NCBI GenBank assembly: GCA_019721035.1
Contig: JAHEAA010000004.1
Span: forward strand, 62,001-126,000
Origin: Candidatus Sysuiplasma acidicola
Lineage (GTDB): Archaea > Thermoplasmatota > Thermoplasmata > Sysuiplasmatales > Sysuiplasmataceae
Direction of reading: 5' to 3'
Length of the DNA: 64,000 nt
Shown: piece by piece, positions 25,838-34,856 of the stretch
How positions within the stretch are numbered: the stretch's first letter is position 1
Layout of the letters: each line of letters opens with the position of its first letter
Position numbers and translations under genes: made by a program
Notes under the pieces: generated by a model
What the model was told of the DNA's origin: nothing
The model's input: only the letters and a program-made list of their open reading frames with translations
Database searches by the model: none

Positions 25838-26614
25838 ATGAAGGCGGCACAGGAGGAGTCAAAAGCGGCTTCCCCGGACAGCATAGGCAGGGAAAAATGT
25901 TTCACGGGAATCGAAGGACTGGACAGTATACTAGGAGGCGGCATTCCGCGAAACAACACTATTCTGCTTACCGGTAACTGCGGAACAGGTAAGACTTCCC
26001 TGTCCCTGGAATTTCTTCTTCACGGTGCCGTGAGCGGTGAAAACGGGCTCTATCTATCTGTTACCGAACCTTTCGAAAAACTCATTGCCAATATGATACC
26101 ATATGACTTTTTCCGACGTGATCTGATTAAAAGCGGGAAGATGACATTCATAGATATCTCTGCGATATACAGCAGACTCGGCTTCAAGCGGGACAAAATG
26201 TCGCTGGAAGACGTGGACCTGCTTGTCGTCGCACTCGGGGACCTGACAAGGGAAACGAAGGCAAGACGGCTCGTCATAGACTCGATCACATCGATAGCCT
26301 ACCAGCTGGATACACAGGAGAAGCTGAGGAATCTGATGCTCGGTCTCAGCAAGATGTTATCCGGGCTGGGAACCACATCGCTTGTGATATCTGAAATGAC
26401 AGCCGCAGATTCCAGCTATTCGAAATACGGAGTGGAGGAGGCCGTTGCAGACGGCGTCATACTGATGGGAAACATGGAAAGGAACGGAGACATGCTCAGA
26501 ACACTCCAGGTAATAAAGATGAGAGGAACATCACATTCCAGGGCGAAATATGTGCTTGATCTCTCGACGGCAGGCACGCTGCTTGTGCCGCTTCTGAAGG
26601 GGGGATCGGCATAA
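25838..26614 (+). CDS. KaiC-like RecA-superfamily ATPase (intact Walker A)
   Basis: 258 residues, one KaiC domain. Walker A is GNCGTGKTS with Lys52, and RRLVIDSIT is the Walker B region. Archaeal KaiC-like proteins act in signalling, motility (ArlH) and unknown complexes. It is the first of three adjacent KaiC-like genes on the same strand. I use ATG 25838, nine or so bases downstream of the start expected from the TATA-like TTATTAAT at about 25804; GTG 25817 would add seven residues. Confidence 0.88.
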   Translation: MKAAQEESKAASPDSIGREKCFTGIEGLDSILGGGIPRNNTILLTGNCGTGKTSLSLEFLLHGAVSGENGLYLSVTEPFEKLIANMIPYDFFRRDLIKSGKMTFIDISAIYSRLGFKRDKMSLEDVDLLVVALGDLTRETKARRLVIDSITSIAYQLDTQEKLRNLMLGLSKMLSGLGTTSLVISEMTAADSSYSKYGVEEAVADGVILMGNMERNGDMLRTLQVIKMRGTSHSRAKYVLDLSTAGTLLVPLLKGGSA

Positions 26615-26619
26615 TAGAT

Positions 26620-27177
26620 GTGTCCGTCCAGGTGGCAGGGGAGATGAAGAAACTGGAGCCCAGCACATCGACTTCCCTGGAAATAGGTACCGAAGTTTAT
26701 TTCGACGCCATAAAGGGCATGCTGAATCAGCATAACAAGAATGTTCAGATCATCTATGTAGCCTCGACAGTTCCTGCGGATGCGATAATCAGCGCCATGA
26801 AGATGATAGGTGTCGACACGAGTCACGTCAGATTCATAGACTGCATCTCAAGCATGATGACGGGCCAGCGAGGGAGTCCCGAAAACGTGATACTGATTGA
26901 GAGCCCGACAATGCTGGAGAACATCATGCTCAAGATAGAATTTGTCCGGAGGAAATCGGCCGGAAAGACTGTGCTTGTAATCGTGGACTCCATCAACACC
27001 CTGCACATACACAACGACTGGAAGATCATGGGTGAATTCCTGCATATAATGGTCAACGGCCTGCGCTCCAGGGGCGCAATGGTACTCATGCTCAGCATAA
27101 ACGAGCAACAGACGCAGGAAGTGAGCACACTGCTCGGACTCGTGAGCGACAAGACAATCAGGTTCGGAGGAGAATGA
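26620..27177 (+). CDS. KaiC-like protein without Walker A
   Basis: 185 residues. The core beta strands of a RecA fold are present (QIIYVASTVPADAIISAMKM, then KTVLVIVDSINTLHIH as Walker B-like), but the N-terminal strand-loop-helix with the P-loop is missing, so it should not hydrolyse ATP alone. It starts GTG 26620, five bases after the previous stop, and its last four bases overlap the next gene. It resembles the reduced KaiC/DUF-type partners seen beside active KaiC genes in archaea; a heteromeric complex with its neighbours is likely. Confidence 0.75.
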   Translation: MSVQVAGEMKKLEPSTSTSLEIGTEVYFDAIKGMLNQHNKNVQIIYVASTVPADAIISAMKMIGVDTSHVRFIDCISSMMTGQRGSPENVILIESPTMLENIMLKIEFVRRKSAGKTVLVIVDSINTLHIHNDWKIMGEFLHIMVNGLRSRGAMVLMLSINEQQTQEVSTLLGLVSDKTIRFGGE

Positions 27178-27899
27178 TGCCTGTCACTTCAGGAATAAGA
27201 CACCTCGATGCAGCCCTCGGGGGAGGATTCGCGGACGGGACGTTGTGCGCAATAGTGGGTGACACCGGCTCGGGACTCGGAGTGCTTGCCAAACAGTTTG
27301 CCTCGGTAGGCGACGAGAAAAGTTACTATTTTTCCACAATAGACAGCAGGGATGAAGTCCTTTCCACAATAACACGCTTCGGCTGGCGGACGGATCTGGA
27401 GATTGTCGATATAGGTGACAAGTACTACGATTCCGTACTCCTCAAAAGGCTGGAAGTCACGCGGTACAGGCAGGAAGGCATAAAGGTCATGGACGTCTTT
27501 GAAAGCCCTACGGAGGGCGAAAGGCCTTTTAACTTTCTCACATTCCTGACGCATGAGATTTTCAAGATAAAACCTCCCTTCAGAATCACGATAGACTCGC
27601 TGGATTTCTTCCTCGACAACTACGGCGTCGAGGATGTTCTCGGTGCACTCAGGACGCTGAAGGCATACAACAAGCGAAGCAGGGGCACTTTGCTGGTAAC
27701 GATGACAAAAAACGTATTTGATACACGCACCCAGAATTCGATATATGCCTTATGTGACACGATGCTTGAACTCGACAGAGAACGCGTAGGCAAAAAATTC
27801 GAAAACAGTCTTATCGTAAGCAAGGTGAAGAGTTTTCCGGAAAGGACAAAGATACTGCAGTATTCAATAACTGCAGACGGTTTCACTCTTTTCGAATGA
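27174..27899 (+). CDS. KaiC-like protein with altered Walker A
   Basis: 241 residues of KaiC/RecA fold. The P-loop reads GDTGSGLGV (residues 29-37): the invariant Lys is Leu35 and the Thr/Ser is Gly36, so ATP binding is probably lost or changed, although the loop glycines survive. FRITIDSLDFFLDNYG is the Walker B region. ATG 27174 overlaps the previous stop in an ATGA. Together the three genes form a tightly coupled operon of one active and two degenerate paralogs. Confidence 0.8.
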   Translation: MMPVTSGIRHLDAALGGGFADGTLCAIVGDTGSGLGVLAKQFASVGDEKSYYFSTIDSRDEVLSTITRFGWRTDLEIVDIGDKYYDSVLLKRLEVTRYRQEGIKVMDVFESPTEGERPFNFLTFLTHEIFKIKPPFRITIDSLDFFLDNYGVEDVLGALRTLKAYNKRSRGTLLVTMTKNVFDTRTQNSIYALCDTMLELDRERVGKKFENSLIVSKVKSFPERTKILQYSITADGFTLFE

Positions 27900-27902
27900 G
27901 CA

Positions 27903-28400
27903 TCATTCGTAGCTTCTCACGTGCCTGAGTCTCACTTTAATCAGCGAGCTGGCAGGATGGGTGGAAACCACCGTGGTGCCGAATACCCTGTCTGTGAATC
28001 TCTGTCTCGGATCCCCATAGGTGAAGAGCCCGAGAATGACATCCAGCGGCAGCAGTATGTACCAGAAAAGTTTGGCAATATTGCGGAAGACCGCTTCATG
28101 CAGATTCAACTCTCCTTTCTGTGAAGATACGCGCAATGCCATGATTTTCTTGCCTAGCGTGTATCCATAGAAGTACTCTGAAGAGGTTGAATAAATGAAC
28201 CAGCAGATGCCGGACGCTATACCAACAAAAAGCTCAAAGTAGAGTTTCCCGAAGCCAAAAGTCATGCCGACTGCCCAGACTGGAACAAAAACAGTCAATG
28301 TATCGATAAGTCCCGCAGCCGCTCTCTTGATCCAGTGCGAGCGCAAAATGCTGTTCCTGAAAAGCATTTCAATGGCTATTGGCATTCCACATCCCTGCAT
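27903..28400 (-). CDS. RDD-family membrane protein
   Basis: 165 residues with three hydrophobic segments, starting after WIKRAAAGLIDTLTV, which holds the Arg and Asp of the RDD motif, and a second Asp in RFTDRVFGT near the end. RDD proteins are thought to be small transport or ion-antiport membrane proteins; some bacterial members affect Na+/H+ exchange. ATG 28400 lies about 25 bases from CATTATATC on the minus strand, so I prefer it over TTG 28406. Confidence 0.82.
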   Translation of the reverse strand: MQGCGMPIAIEMLFRNSILRSHWIKRAAAGLIDTLTVFVPVWAVGMTFGFGKLYFELFVGIASGICWFIYSTSSEYFYGYTLGKKIMALRVSSQKGELNLHEAVFRNIAKLFWYILLPLDVILGLFTYGDPRQRFTDRVFGTTVVSTHPASSLIKVRLRHVRSYE

Positions 28401-28625
28401 CTTCAACGATTATCGCAGATATAATGCTATCGGAAGTGTCTGACGATTGTCTGCTGTCATGGCACTCAACCGATCTCCGGTGTAACGCACTCTGCATGCC
28501 GTCGGATGCGTGCAAACCCTGCTGGTGAGATCGGCTTACTGTATTGCGCAAAATTGAGAAACACCGGGCGCCAATCTTCGGAGTGCCGAAGCTGTTATGT
28601 AGACAACCGCTATATTCACAAGTTC

Positions 28626-29102
28626 ATGGTCACACTGCTGCCGTTGAGTCCCGCCGAGTTCGATGACTATCTGAATGACAGCATCAGAAATTACGCCGCC
28701 GAGAAAGTCAGGGCCGGCACATGGACTGAGGCCGGTGCAGATGTGCTTTCTAAAGAAGCGTTCGACCAGCTTCTGCCGCAGGGTCTTGACACCGAACATC
28801 AGCATCTCTATTCCATCGTCGACGAAGCCAGCCGGAACAAGGTAGGCATGGTCTGGATCGGTGTCAAAGACAGGAGTCCCGTGCCAGGTGCCTGGATTTG
28901 GGACATCATTATCTACGAACAATACAGGCGCAGGGGATACGCGACCGAAACACTGCAAGCTCTTGACCGCCTCCTGCAAACGATGAATATCGACAGTCTG
29001 TCGCTTCATGTCTTTGGCCACAACGCAGGTGCATTGAGTCTGTATGAGAAGAACGGTTTCCGGCCGACTGACATCACGATGACAAAAAAAATTGGCCGAT
29101 GA
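28626..29102 (+). CDS. GNAT-family N-acetyltransferase
   Basis: 158 residues. The acetyl-CoA binding motif A is IIIYEQYRRRGYATETLQAL (R-x-x-G-x-A-type pyrophosphate loop) and motif B HVFGHNAGALSLYEKNGF. The acceptor is unknown. The frame opens at 28506, but ATG 28626 (MVTLLPLSPAEFDDYL) starts right at the first GNAT strand; the upstream 40 residues are Cys- and Arg-rich and look non-coding. Confidence 0.88.
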   Translation: MVTLLPLSPAEFDDYLNDSIRNYAAEKVRAGTWTEAGADVLSKEAFDQLLPQGLDTEHQHLYSIVDEASRNKVGMVWIGVKDRSPVPGAWIWDIIIYEQYRRRGYATETLQALDRLLQTMNIDSLSLHVFGHNAGALSLYEKNGFRPTDITMTKKIGR

Positions 29103-29203
29103 CATCCGTGGACTGCTGCAGCGGACGCTTTTCTTTCTGACCGCCATTCTCCAAGCCTGTGAGGCTCTGCAGCCCGCCGGCATTCAGCGCATGACAAACT
29201 GCA

Positions 29204-32137
29204 TCATTCGATATATCGTATGGCGGTCGACGGTTCTATCCTGGACACAGCACGTACTGAGCTGACGACTGCCACTACGGTAAGAAGGAGGGAAATCATC
29301 ACGAGCAGAATGATGCTTGAAGGTGAATATGCAAAGGCCAGTACATCGCTGAGTCTGGCTGCTATTACTTCTCCGTTTACGAGACTCATCACCACGCCTA
29401 TCACCGAACCCGAGAATGCGATGAAAACAAACTCAAGAAGAAATGATGCAGACATCATGCGCCTGGTGAATCCTATCGCCCTGAGGAGACCAATCTGCTG
29501 TCTTCTCTCGACTACAGAGCGCATTGCTATGATGCCCAGGCCCGCGGTCCCCGCTACGAGTCCCATGGCTATGAATATCTCGGTCATTTCCACGATGCCC
29601 TGTATGTCCATTGTGAGCTGCTGCGTAATGAGATTCAGATTGATCACGACAGGATCATAAGATATGAGCGCCCTCCTCAGGTTAATGGATGCGACCGTAG
29701 GTGACACACCGGGTGCGAGTCTTATGAAGAGTACCGGGAATGCCTGTTTCAGCAGGCCGAGCGAAGACATGTCCGGGAGCCGGACAAAAACACCCTGGAA
29801 ACCGAATTCGTCGAGTATGCCTGCAACAATGACGCTTCTGGCGCTGTGATTTGCGCCGTAAATTGTCAGCTCACTTCCCAGGGCTGCTTTTACCGGTGCC
29901 GGTGTGCCTGTCCCGAAATTGCCTTTTGTAATGCCGGCCAGCGTCATGTCGATGATGGCAAGCGAACTGTTGTTTCTGACCGCACTCCAAACGGCGCCTG
30001 GTGAAGGGAAACGCGGCAGGTAGCTGTAAAACTGATACCTGTTATGCGAGGCAAAACCGCCGTTCTCACTGCCCGAAGGGATTCCCACAAGCGGATATAT
30101 GAACGGTGCGGAGCCGTTCAATGTGAACGCCGTGCCTGTGTCATATATCAGGTCTGCCGCTGAGATGTATCCGGCGAGCGTGGAATTTCCAGTGACGGCA
30201 GAAGTCAGGTTTCCTCCGTTTCCGCTGTAGACCACAAAGTTGTAGCCGCCGCTCTGTTTTGCGACTGTCTGCACTGCCGCCTGGTTAATCATGCTACCGA
30301 GCACCGAAACTGAAACTATGCCGAAAATGACAAATGAAAATAATGCGAGGGACGCCGCAGTCCTGATCTTCTTCTGCGTGGGAAATGCAAGCGCCTGACG
30401 TATCGTCGGAACGATGCTTCCGCCGCTGTGTTTTCCCGGTCTTATGACTTTTAGCATCAGCGGTTCGAGCGAGAAGAAGACGAGTATTCCTCCAGTGACA
30501 AGGAAAAGGCCCGACTCTACATAGATGTAGTATGAATAGGTGAAATTGTGCGGAAACAGATTCCATGACTGCGGCAAGCCCCAAATGAGTATGAGCGCCG
30601 CTCCGGCTGCGCCCGTAAGATAACCGGCGCCCGTGGCCGATATGACGAGCCATACGGCAGAGATGGAAACAAGCGAAAGCCCCAGCATCGCTACTTCAAG
30701 CAGTTTCAGCTGGAAACCCATGTAGATTAGCGTGACGGAAGTCAGCGCGAATACAAGAGGAACGGCGACTCTTGACACGCCTTTCACCTTACTTCCGGCG
30801 GCAGTGTTTCTACGGATGGTTTCTATCACGCTGAATCTGCTTATCCTGTAACTCGCAATGAGTATGATGACTAGCGTGGCAACCGCTCCCGCTGAAAATC
30901 CGGTAACAACGTCCGGCACAGTGACAGTGAATGAGGAAAGCAGTATGCCAGTCTCCCGCACCGGTGCGGCAAATGTGCTGCCGAACAATTCGACAAAACC
31001 CAGCGTCATCAGGAAACCGATGCCGACACCGAGGGCAGAGCCTGCGAAGCAGGACAGAAGCGTATAGACGAATCCCTCTGAAACAAATCCTCCGGTAATC
31101 TGCCTTCTGGTTGCACCAAGCGCCCTGAGCGTACCGAGATCCCTCATTCTCTCCTCGGCAAGCATGTAGAATATGACCGCCACAAGAATCAGGCCGGTGG
31201 CCACTGCGAAGAGGCTCAGCGCCAGGTAGAGATCTGAGATGTCGCTCACCTCGGAATGAACCAGATTCAGCTGCTGCAGCAGGACAGGATATGCGGCGAG
31301 TCCCGTACCAAGCTTTCCGTTGACTGTCGAAAGCGTGCTGTTCAGCAGTTTCATCACTGCATCCGACTGCTGCGCTCCTTCCAGCACGCTGCCCGTGTTG
31401 GCAACCGCAATGAGGCTGATGCTGCCTGCGGAGCCCGTAACCACGGACGAATCGCCGAGTCTCATGAAAATATTGAATCCGGAATCGAAGTATCCTCTGA
31501 AGTTGTCCTTCACGATGGCGTATATTGTGCCGGTGTAACTCCTGCCGTTTCCTGCGTACACTGTAAGTTTATCGCCCTGCGAGGCGTCCAGTTGCTTTGC
31601 GGCAAGCTGATCGACGAGCATCTCTCCGTGCGGGAGCCGGTTCACCGTGCTGCCGTTCACAGAAATGAAATTTCCGAGTATGCTGTTTGCCCACCAGGGT
31701 GCCGCGCAAAAACCAAGTTCATAGTACGGCACACGTGTGGTATTATCGTAGGCGCTTACGGTCAGATAGGTCATAGGCACGAGGCCCGCGACAAGCCGGC
31801 TGCCCGAAACAGTGCTGTTGATATCATTGTATGCGCCGTAACTGAAGGGGCTGCCATAAAGCGAGTTGCCGTAGTTTGTTACGGTCTCGTCGACATGGCC
31901 ATAGCTGAGCGTGACCATGTTGCTGCTCAGCGTCAGCATGCTGCTCCTCATCACCAGCGCGCCGCTAATCATTGCCGATCCTATCATCAGGCCTGCTATT
32001 ATCAGCACTGCTCTCTTTCTGTTTCCGAATGCATTACGCATGAAGAGCCTGAAGATGAATCTGTTCCGGATGATGATTCCAACCGACAGTGCAGCCAGCA
32101 GCAGAAATGCAATCGCCAGGTAAAGTGTGATGTCAAT
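29204..32137 (-). CDS. ABC transporter permease, FtsX/MacB-like, likely ATT start
   Basis: 977 residues if read from ATT 32137. Two FtsX domains with four-helix sets frame large extracytoplasmic regions: after the first helix a MacB-like periplasmic-type domain, a second one in the middle, and a final FtsX block (AMGLVAGTAGLGIIAMRSVVERRQQIGLLRAIGFTRR). The first ATG in frame, 32041, would drop a well-formed helix (LYLAIAFLLLAALSVGIII) and the FIFRLFMRNAFGNRKRA cytoplasmic segment start. Between the in-frame TAA at about 32162 and that ATG there is no ATG, GTG or TTG; ATT 32137 gives I/M-D-I-T-L-Y. It follows the ATPase stop by 10 bases. Probably lipoprotein or surface-compound export. Confidence 0.85.
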   Translation of the reverse strand: MDITLYLAIAFLLLAALSVGIIIRNRFIFRLFMRNAFGNRKRAVLIIAGLMIGSAMISGALVMRSSMLTLSSNMVTLSYGHVDETVTNYGNSLYGSPFSYGAYNDINSTVSGSRLVAGLVPMTYLTVSAYDNTTRVPYYELGFCAAPWWANSILGNFISVNGSTVNRLPHGEMLVDQLAAKQLDASQGDKLTVYAGNGRSYTGTIYAIVKDNFRGYFDSGFNIFMRLGDSSVVTGSAGSISLIAVANTGSVLEGAQQSDAVMKLLNSTLSTVNGKLGTGLAAYPVLLQQLNLVHSEVSDISDLYLALSLFAVATGLILVAVIFYMLAEERMRDLGTLRALGATRRQITGGFVSEGFVYTLLSCFAGSALGVGIGFLMTLGFVELFGSTFAAPVRETGILLSSFTVTVPDVVTGFSAGAVATLVIILIASYRISRFSVIETIRRNTAAGSKVKGVSRVAVPLVFALTSVTLIYMGFQLKLLEVAMLGLSLVSISAVWLVISATGAGYLTGAAGAALILIWGLPQSWNLFPHNFTYSYYIYVESGLFLVTGGILVFFSLEPLMLKVIRPGKHSGGSIVPTIRQALAFPTQKKIRTAASLALFSFVIFGIVSVSVLGSMINQAAVQTVAKQSGGYNFVVYSGNGGNLTSAVTGNSTLAGYISAADLIYDTGTAFTLNGSAPFIYPLVGIPSGSENGGFASHNRYQFYSYLPRFPSPGAVWSAVRNNSSLAIIDMTLAGITKGNFGTGTPAPVKAALGSELTIYGANHSARSVIVAGILDEFGFQGVFVRLPDMSSLGLLKQAFPVLFIRLAPGVSPTVASINLRRALISYDPVVINLNLITQQLTMDIQGIVEMTEIFIAMGLVAGTAGLGIIAMRSVVERRQQIGLLRAIGFTRRMMSASFLLEFVFIAFSGSVIGVVMSLVNGEVIAARLSDVLAFAYSPSSIILLVMISLLLTVVAVVSSVRAVSRIEPSTAIRYIE

Positions 32138-32147
32138 TGCCGTCGGC

Positions 32148-32852
32148 TCAACTCCCGCTGTCTGTTATTCTGCCGTCGGAAAGCCGTATCCTGATGTTCG
32201 TGCGCGAGGCTACCTCGGCATTGTGCGTCACGACGACAACGGTCGAATGCTGCTCACGGTTCAGCCTGCTGAAGAGTTCCAGCACAGCCGAGCCGGCCTC
32301 GCTGTCGAGATTGCCGGTGGGCTCGTCGGCCCACAGGACTGCAGGCATGTTGACCAGTGATCTTGCGATGGCGACACGCTGCTGTTCACCGCCAGAAAGC
32401 TGGTCAGGTTTGAAACCGGTTCTGTTCTCCAGTCCAACAAATTCGAGGACTTCAATTGCCCTCCTTCTTGCCTCGGAAGCACGAACGCCCGTAATCAGCG
32501 CCGGCAGCTCCACGTTCTCTACAACGTTAAAGACTGGCAGAAGTGCATAATTCTGAAACACGAAACCCATGCTTGACGCCCTGAACCTGCTTATTTCTCT
32601 GTCTGTCATACCGGTGATGTTCCTTCCCGCTATGATGACTTCCCCCTCTGTAACGCGGTCAAGACCGGAGAGACAATTGAGCAGCGTCGATTTACCCGAA
32701 CCGGACGGGCCGGTAACTGCGACAAAGTCTCCCCGCCTTATGCTGACGGTCACATTCTTCAGCGCGGCAAATCTCTCTTTTCCCACTGTGTAATATTTGC
32801 TTATGTTCTGTGCCCGGACAGCGTATCCGTCATCTGCTGCATGCCCCTGCAT
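32148..32852 (-). CDS. ABC transporter ATP-binding protein, LolD/MacB type
   Basis: 234 residues. Walker A GPSGSGKST, Q-loop FVFQNYALLP, signature LSGGEQQRVAIARSL, Walker B VLWADEPTGNLDS and the H-loop THNAEVA are all intact. It partners the FtsX permease just downstream. ATG 32852 is at leaderless distance from TTAATTAATTG; the frame extends to 32927 but the extra residues are not conserved-looking. An MacB/FtsX-type system works by mechanotransmission rather than by a substrate channel. Confidence 0.93.
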   Translation of the reverse strand: MQGHAADDGYAVRAQNISKYYTVGKERFAALKNVTVSIRRGDFVAVTGPSGSGKSTLLNCLSGLDRVTEGEVIIAGRNITGMTDREISRFRASSMGFVFQNYALLPVFNVVENVELPALITGVRASEARRRAIEVLEFVGLENRTGFKPDQLSGGEQQRVAIARSLVNMPAVLWADEPTGNLDSEAGSAVLELFSRLNREQHSTVVVVTHNAEVASRTNIRIRLSDGRITDSGS

Positions 32853-32873
32853 ATCAATTACTTGGACCGGTGA

Positions 32874-32886
32874 CCAATTAATTAAC
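32874..32886 (-). promoter_or_regulatory. TATA-like box of the ABC exporter operon
   Basis: GTTAATTAATTGG on the minus strand is centred about 28 bases before ATG 32852. Confidence 0.45.
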
Positions 32887-33172
32887 AATGCTGCCTCCGC
32901 CCCCGCATTCGGGGCGCAGGATGCCACTCGGCTCGCCCGTCACTCATCACAAATCAGCGTTGGGTTTCTCGTCACTGTGGCAGCAGGACTATTGACCATC
33001 CCCTTAACAATGTTGTGCTCGCATTGCTATCCCGGGCGGAGGAGCTTTTTATCAACTTTGTGCGTAAAACAGCACGCTTCCGCTCAATACGGGCGTCAAC
33101 CGAAGTTTGTGCAGCGTGACAGGGGAACCGGCGCTCGGAAAGCTTTTTAGAACAGTATGCGCATCTTAATGC
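32887..33172. other. Intergenic region with two similar TATA elements
   Basis: Between the ABC operon and the Trm112-like gene. AGCTTTTTA occurs at 33043-33051 and again at 33141-33149 in the plus direction. The second is 27 bases before GTG 33173 and should be the gene's promoter. The first would start a transcript near 33073, giving a 100-base leader or a small RNA. I see no convincing reading frame here. Confidence 0.4.
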
Positions 33173-33355
33173 GTGAAGAGCAAACTCATGGAGATACTGG
33201 CGTGTCCTGTCTGCAGGCATCATCCACTGGAACTTGAAGTGGATAAAAAGGAAGCCGAGGAAATAATTTCAGGCACTATCAAATGCGCAAAGTGCGGAAA
33301 CGCATACCCCATCCAGGACTCCATACCAAATATGCTGCCGCCAGAACTCAGATAG
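33173..33355 (+). CDS. Trm112-like zinc-binding protein (DUF343)
   Basis: 60 residues. CPVCRHHP and CAKCGNAYPIQDSIPNMLP are the two zinc knuckles and the closing motif of the Trm112 family. Trm112 proteins activate class I methyltransferases acting on tRNA, rRNA and release factor; archaeal versions do likewise. GTG 33173 is 27 bases after a TATA box; ATG 33188 is an alternative that keeps the fold. It converges with the aminotransferase gene. Confidence 0.9.
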   Translation: MKSKLMEILACPVCRHHPLELEVDKKEAEEIISGTIKCAKCGNAYPIQDSIPNMLPPELR

Positions 33356-33366
33356 GCGTCCTGCGC

Positions 33367-34521
33367 TCATCCCAGTCTGACGAGTGCCTTCTCGATCGCA
33401 TCCAGTCCTTTTTCCAGCTGCTCCATGCCTGTCGCATATGATATTCTGAAGTGATGCTCCCCGAATTTGCCGAATGACGATCCGGGCGTGACGCCGACAT
33501 GCGCCTGATCAAGCAGGTAATCTCCCATCCTGTCAGAATCCATATCAAATTCGTATTTAGGGAAAGCGTAGAATGCTCCCTTTGGTTCCACCATGCTCAG
33601 GCCATTGATTTCCCCGATGCGCCGTACCACGAAATCCCGTCTTCTACGGAATTCCGCGACCATCTCTTCCACTGGTTCCCTGGGCCCCTTCAGCGCCGCG
33701 ACGCCCGCCTTCTGCACGAATGATGTGGCACATGTTATCGAATGTGTCTGGATCTTCTGTATGTCGCCTATCAGGCTCTTGTCTGCATGGAGATAACCAA
33801 GTCTCCATCCGGTCATCGAATAAGTTTTCGAAAAACCGTTCACCGTTATGACTCTCTCTTTCATGCCGTCGAGCGATGCCGGAGAGTGGTTCACAGCATC
33901 GTAAATGATCTTCTCATAGATTTCATCACTGATGATAAGCAGATCATGGTCAACGGCAAGTTCGCATATTCCGGCCACATCCTCTTTCCTCATTACAGCC
34001 CCTGTTGGATTGCAGGGAGAGTTCAGTATTATCATTCTCGTACTGTCATTAATCTTCTCGGCGACCAGCTCGGGAGTAAGCCTGAACGATGTTTCCTCGT
34101 CCGCTCTTACAGGGACAGGAATGTCCTCTGCGATGCGCACCATCGGCTCGTATGAAACCCACGCCGGGTCCGGCATTATGACTTCCGATCCTCTGTCAAC
34201 AAGCGCGAGAACGGCCATGAAAATGGCCTGCTTTGTCGGTGTCACGACGATTTCCGACGCATGTGCATCTATCCTGTTTTCAGAACGGAGTTTTTCCGCT
34301 ATTGCCTCTCTCAGTTCGGGTATGCCGGAGGAAGGCGTGTATTTCGTGAAACCGGCCTTCAGCGCGGAGATGCACTCATCGACTATGTGCTGCGGAGTCG
34401 GAAAATCGGGCTCCCCTATGGAAAACGAAATAACATCAATGCCCTTCGATTTCAGTTCCTTGACTTTGTCAGCGACTTTCACCGTGCCTGATTCCACAAC
34501 TGAGCTCATTCTCGCGCTCAT
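33367..34521 (-). CDS. PLP-dependent aminotransferase, class I/II (aspartate aminotransferase-like)
   Basis: 384 residues. PLP lysine in NGFSKTYSMTGWRLGY, the NSPCNPTGAV loop, and DEIYEKIIYD aspartate-type pyridine clamp are present; FRISYATG holds the carboxylate-binding Arg. Closest in style to archaeal aspartate/alanine aminotransferases of subgroup I-gamma; exact substrate unknown. ATG 34521 sits 26 bases from GTTTTAAGGG on the minus strand. Confidence 0.9.
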   Translation of the reverse strand: MSARMSSVVESGTVKVADKVKELKSKGIDVISFSIGEPDFPTPQHIVDECISALKAGFTKYTPSSGIPELREAIAEKLRSENRIDAHASEIVVTPTKQAIFMAVLALVDRGSEVIMPDPAWVSYEPMVRIAEDIPVPVRADEETSFRLTPELVAEKINDSTRMIILNSPCNPTGAVMRKEDVAGICELAVDHDLLIISDEIYEKIIYDAVNHSPASLDGMKERVITVNGFSKTYSMTGWRLGYLHADKSLIGDIQKIQTHSITCATSFVQKAGVAALKGPREPVEEMVAEFRRRRDFVVRRIGEINGLSMVEPKGAFYAFPKYEFDMDSDRMGDYLLDQAHVGVTPGSSFGKFGEHHFRISYATGMEQLEKGLDAIEKALVRLG

Positions 34522-34856
34522 GTGTGAAGGGATATCACGTTCCCTTAAAACACTTTACTGACTGCGGGCAGCAGGGGCAATATACGGCTGCAAGCTGAGG
34601 GCGCAGGCAAGTCGGAACAGAAGTATTTCCACCCGAGCGAAGCGAGAGCGGACATGCTGACAGGCAACAATATTGTTTGTTGCGATTTTCGAAAGCAATT
34701 TCACACGCTCCTACATTACTCTACGCTGAAAATTTCACGCCCCCCAATCCCTCAGTGGGAAAGCACTCGAATAATCGACTGCCACCTGATTCCTTTGGCA
34801 TACATAGATAAGGAAGATCCTGTTTTTATTATCAAGCGACCAGGGAGGTCGACGTT
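34522..34856. other. Intergenic region upstream of pdxS
   Basis: 335 bases between divergent aspartate aminotransferase and pdxS. It holds the aminotransferase promoter at the left and, at the right, TTTTTATTATC (about 34821-34831) with GGGAGGTC eight bases before the pdxS ATG. The middle has a purine-rich stretch with repeated GCGA/GAGC units near 34635, and a 70-codon frame at 34654 that lacks coding character. No clear RNA gene seen. Confidence 0.4.

Noticed and set aside
31256-32194. 312-codon plus-strand frame
   Set aside because: Antisense to the FtsX permease; composition is Cys/His/Arg-rich with no fold pattern.
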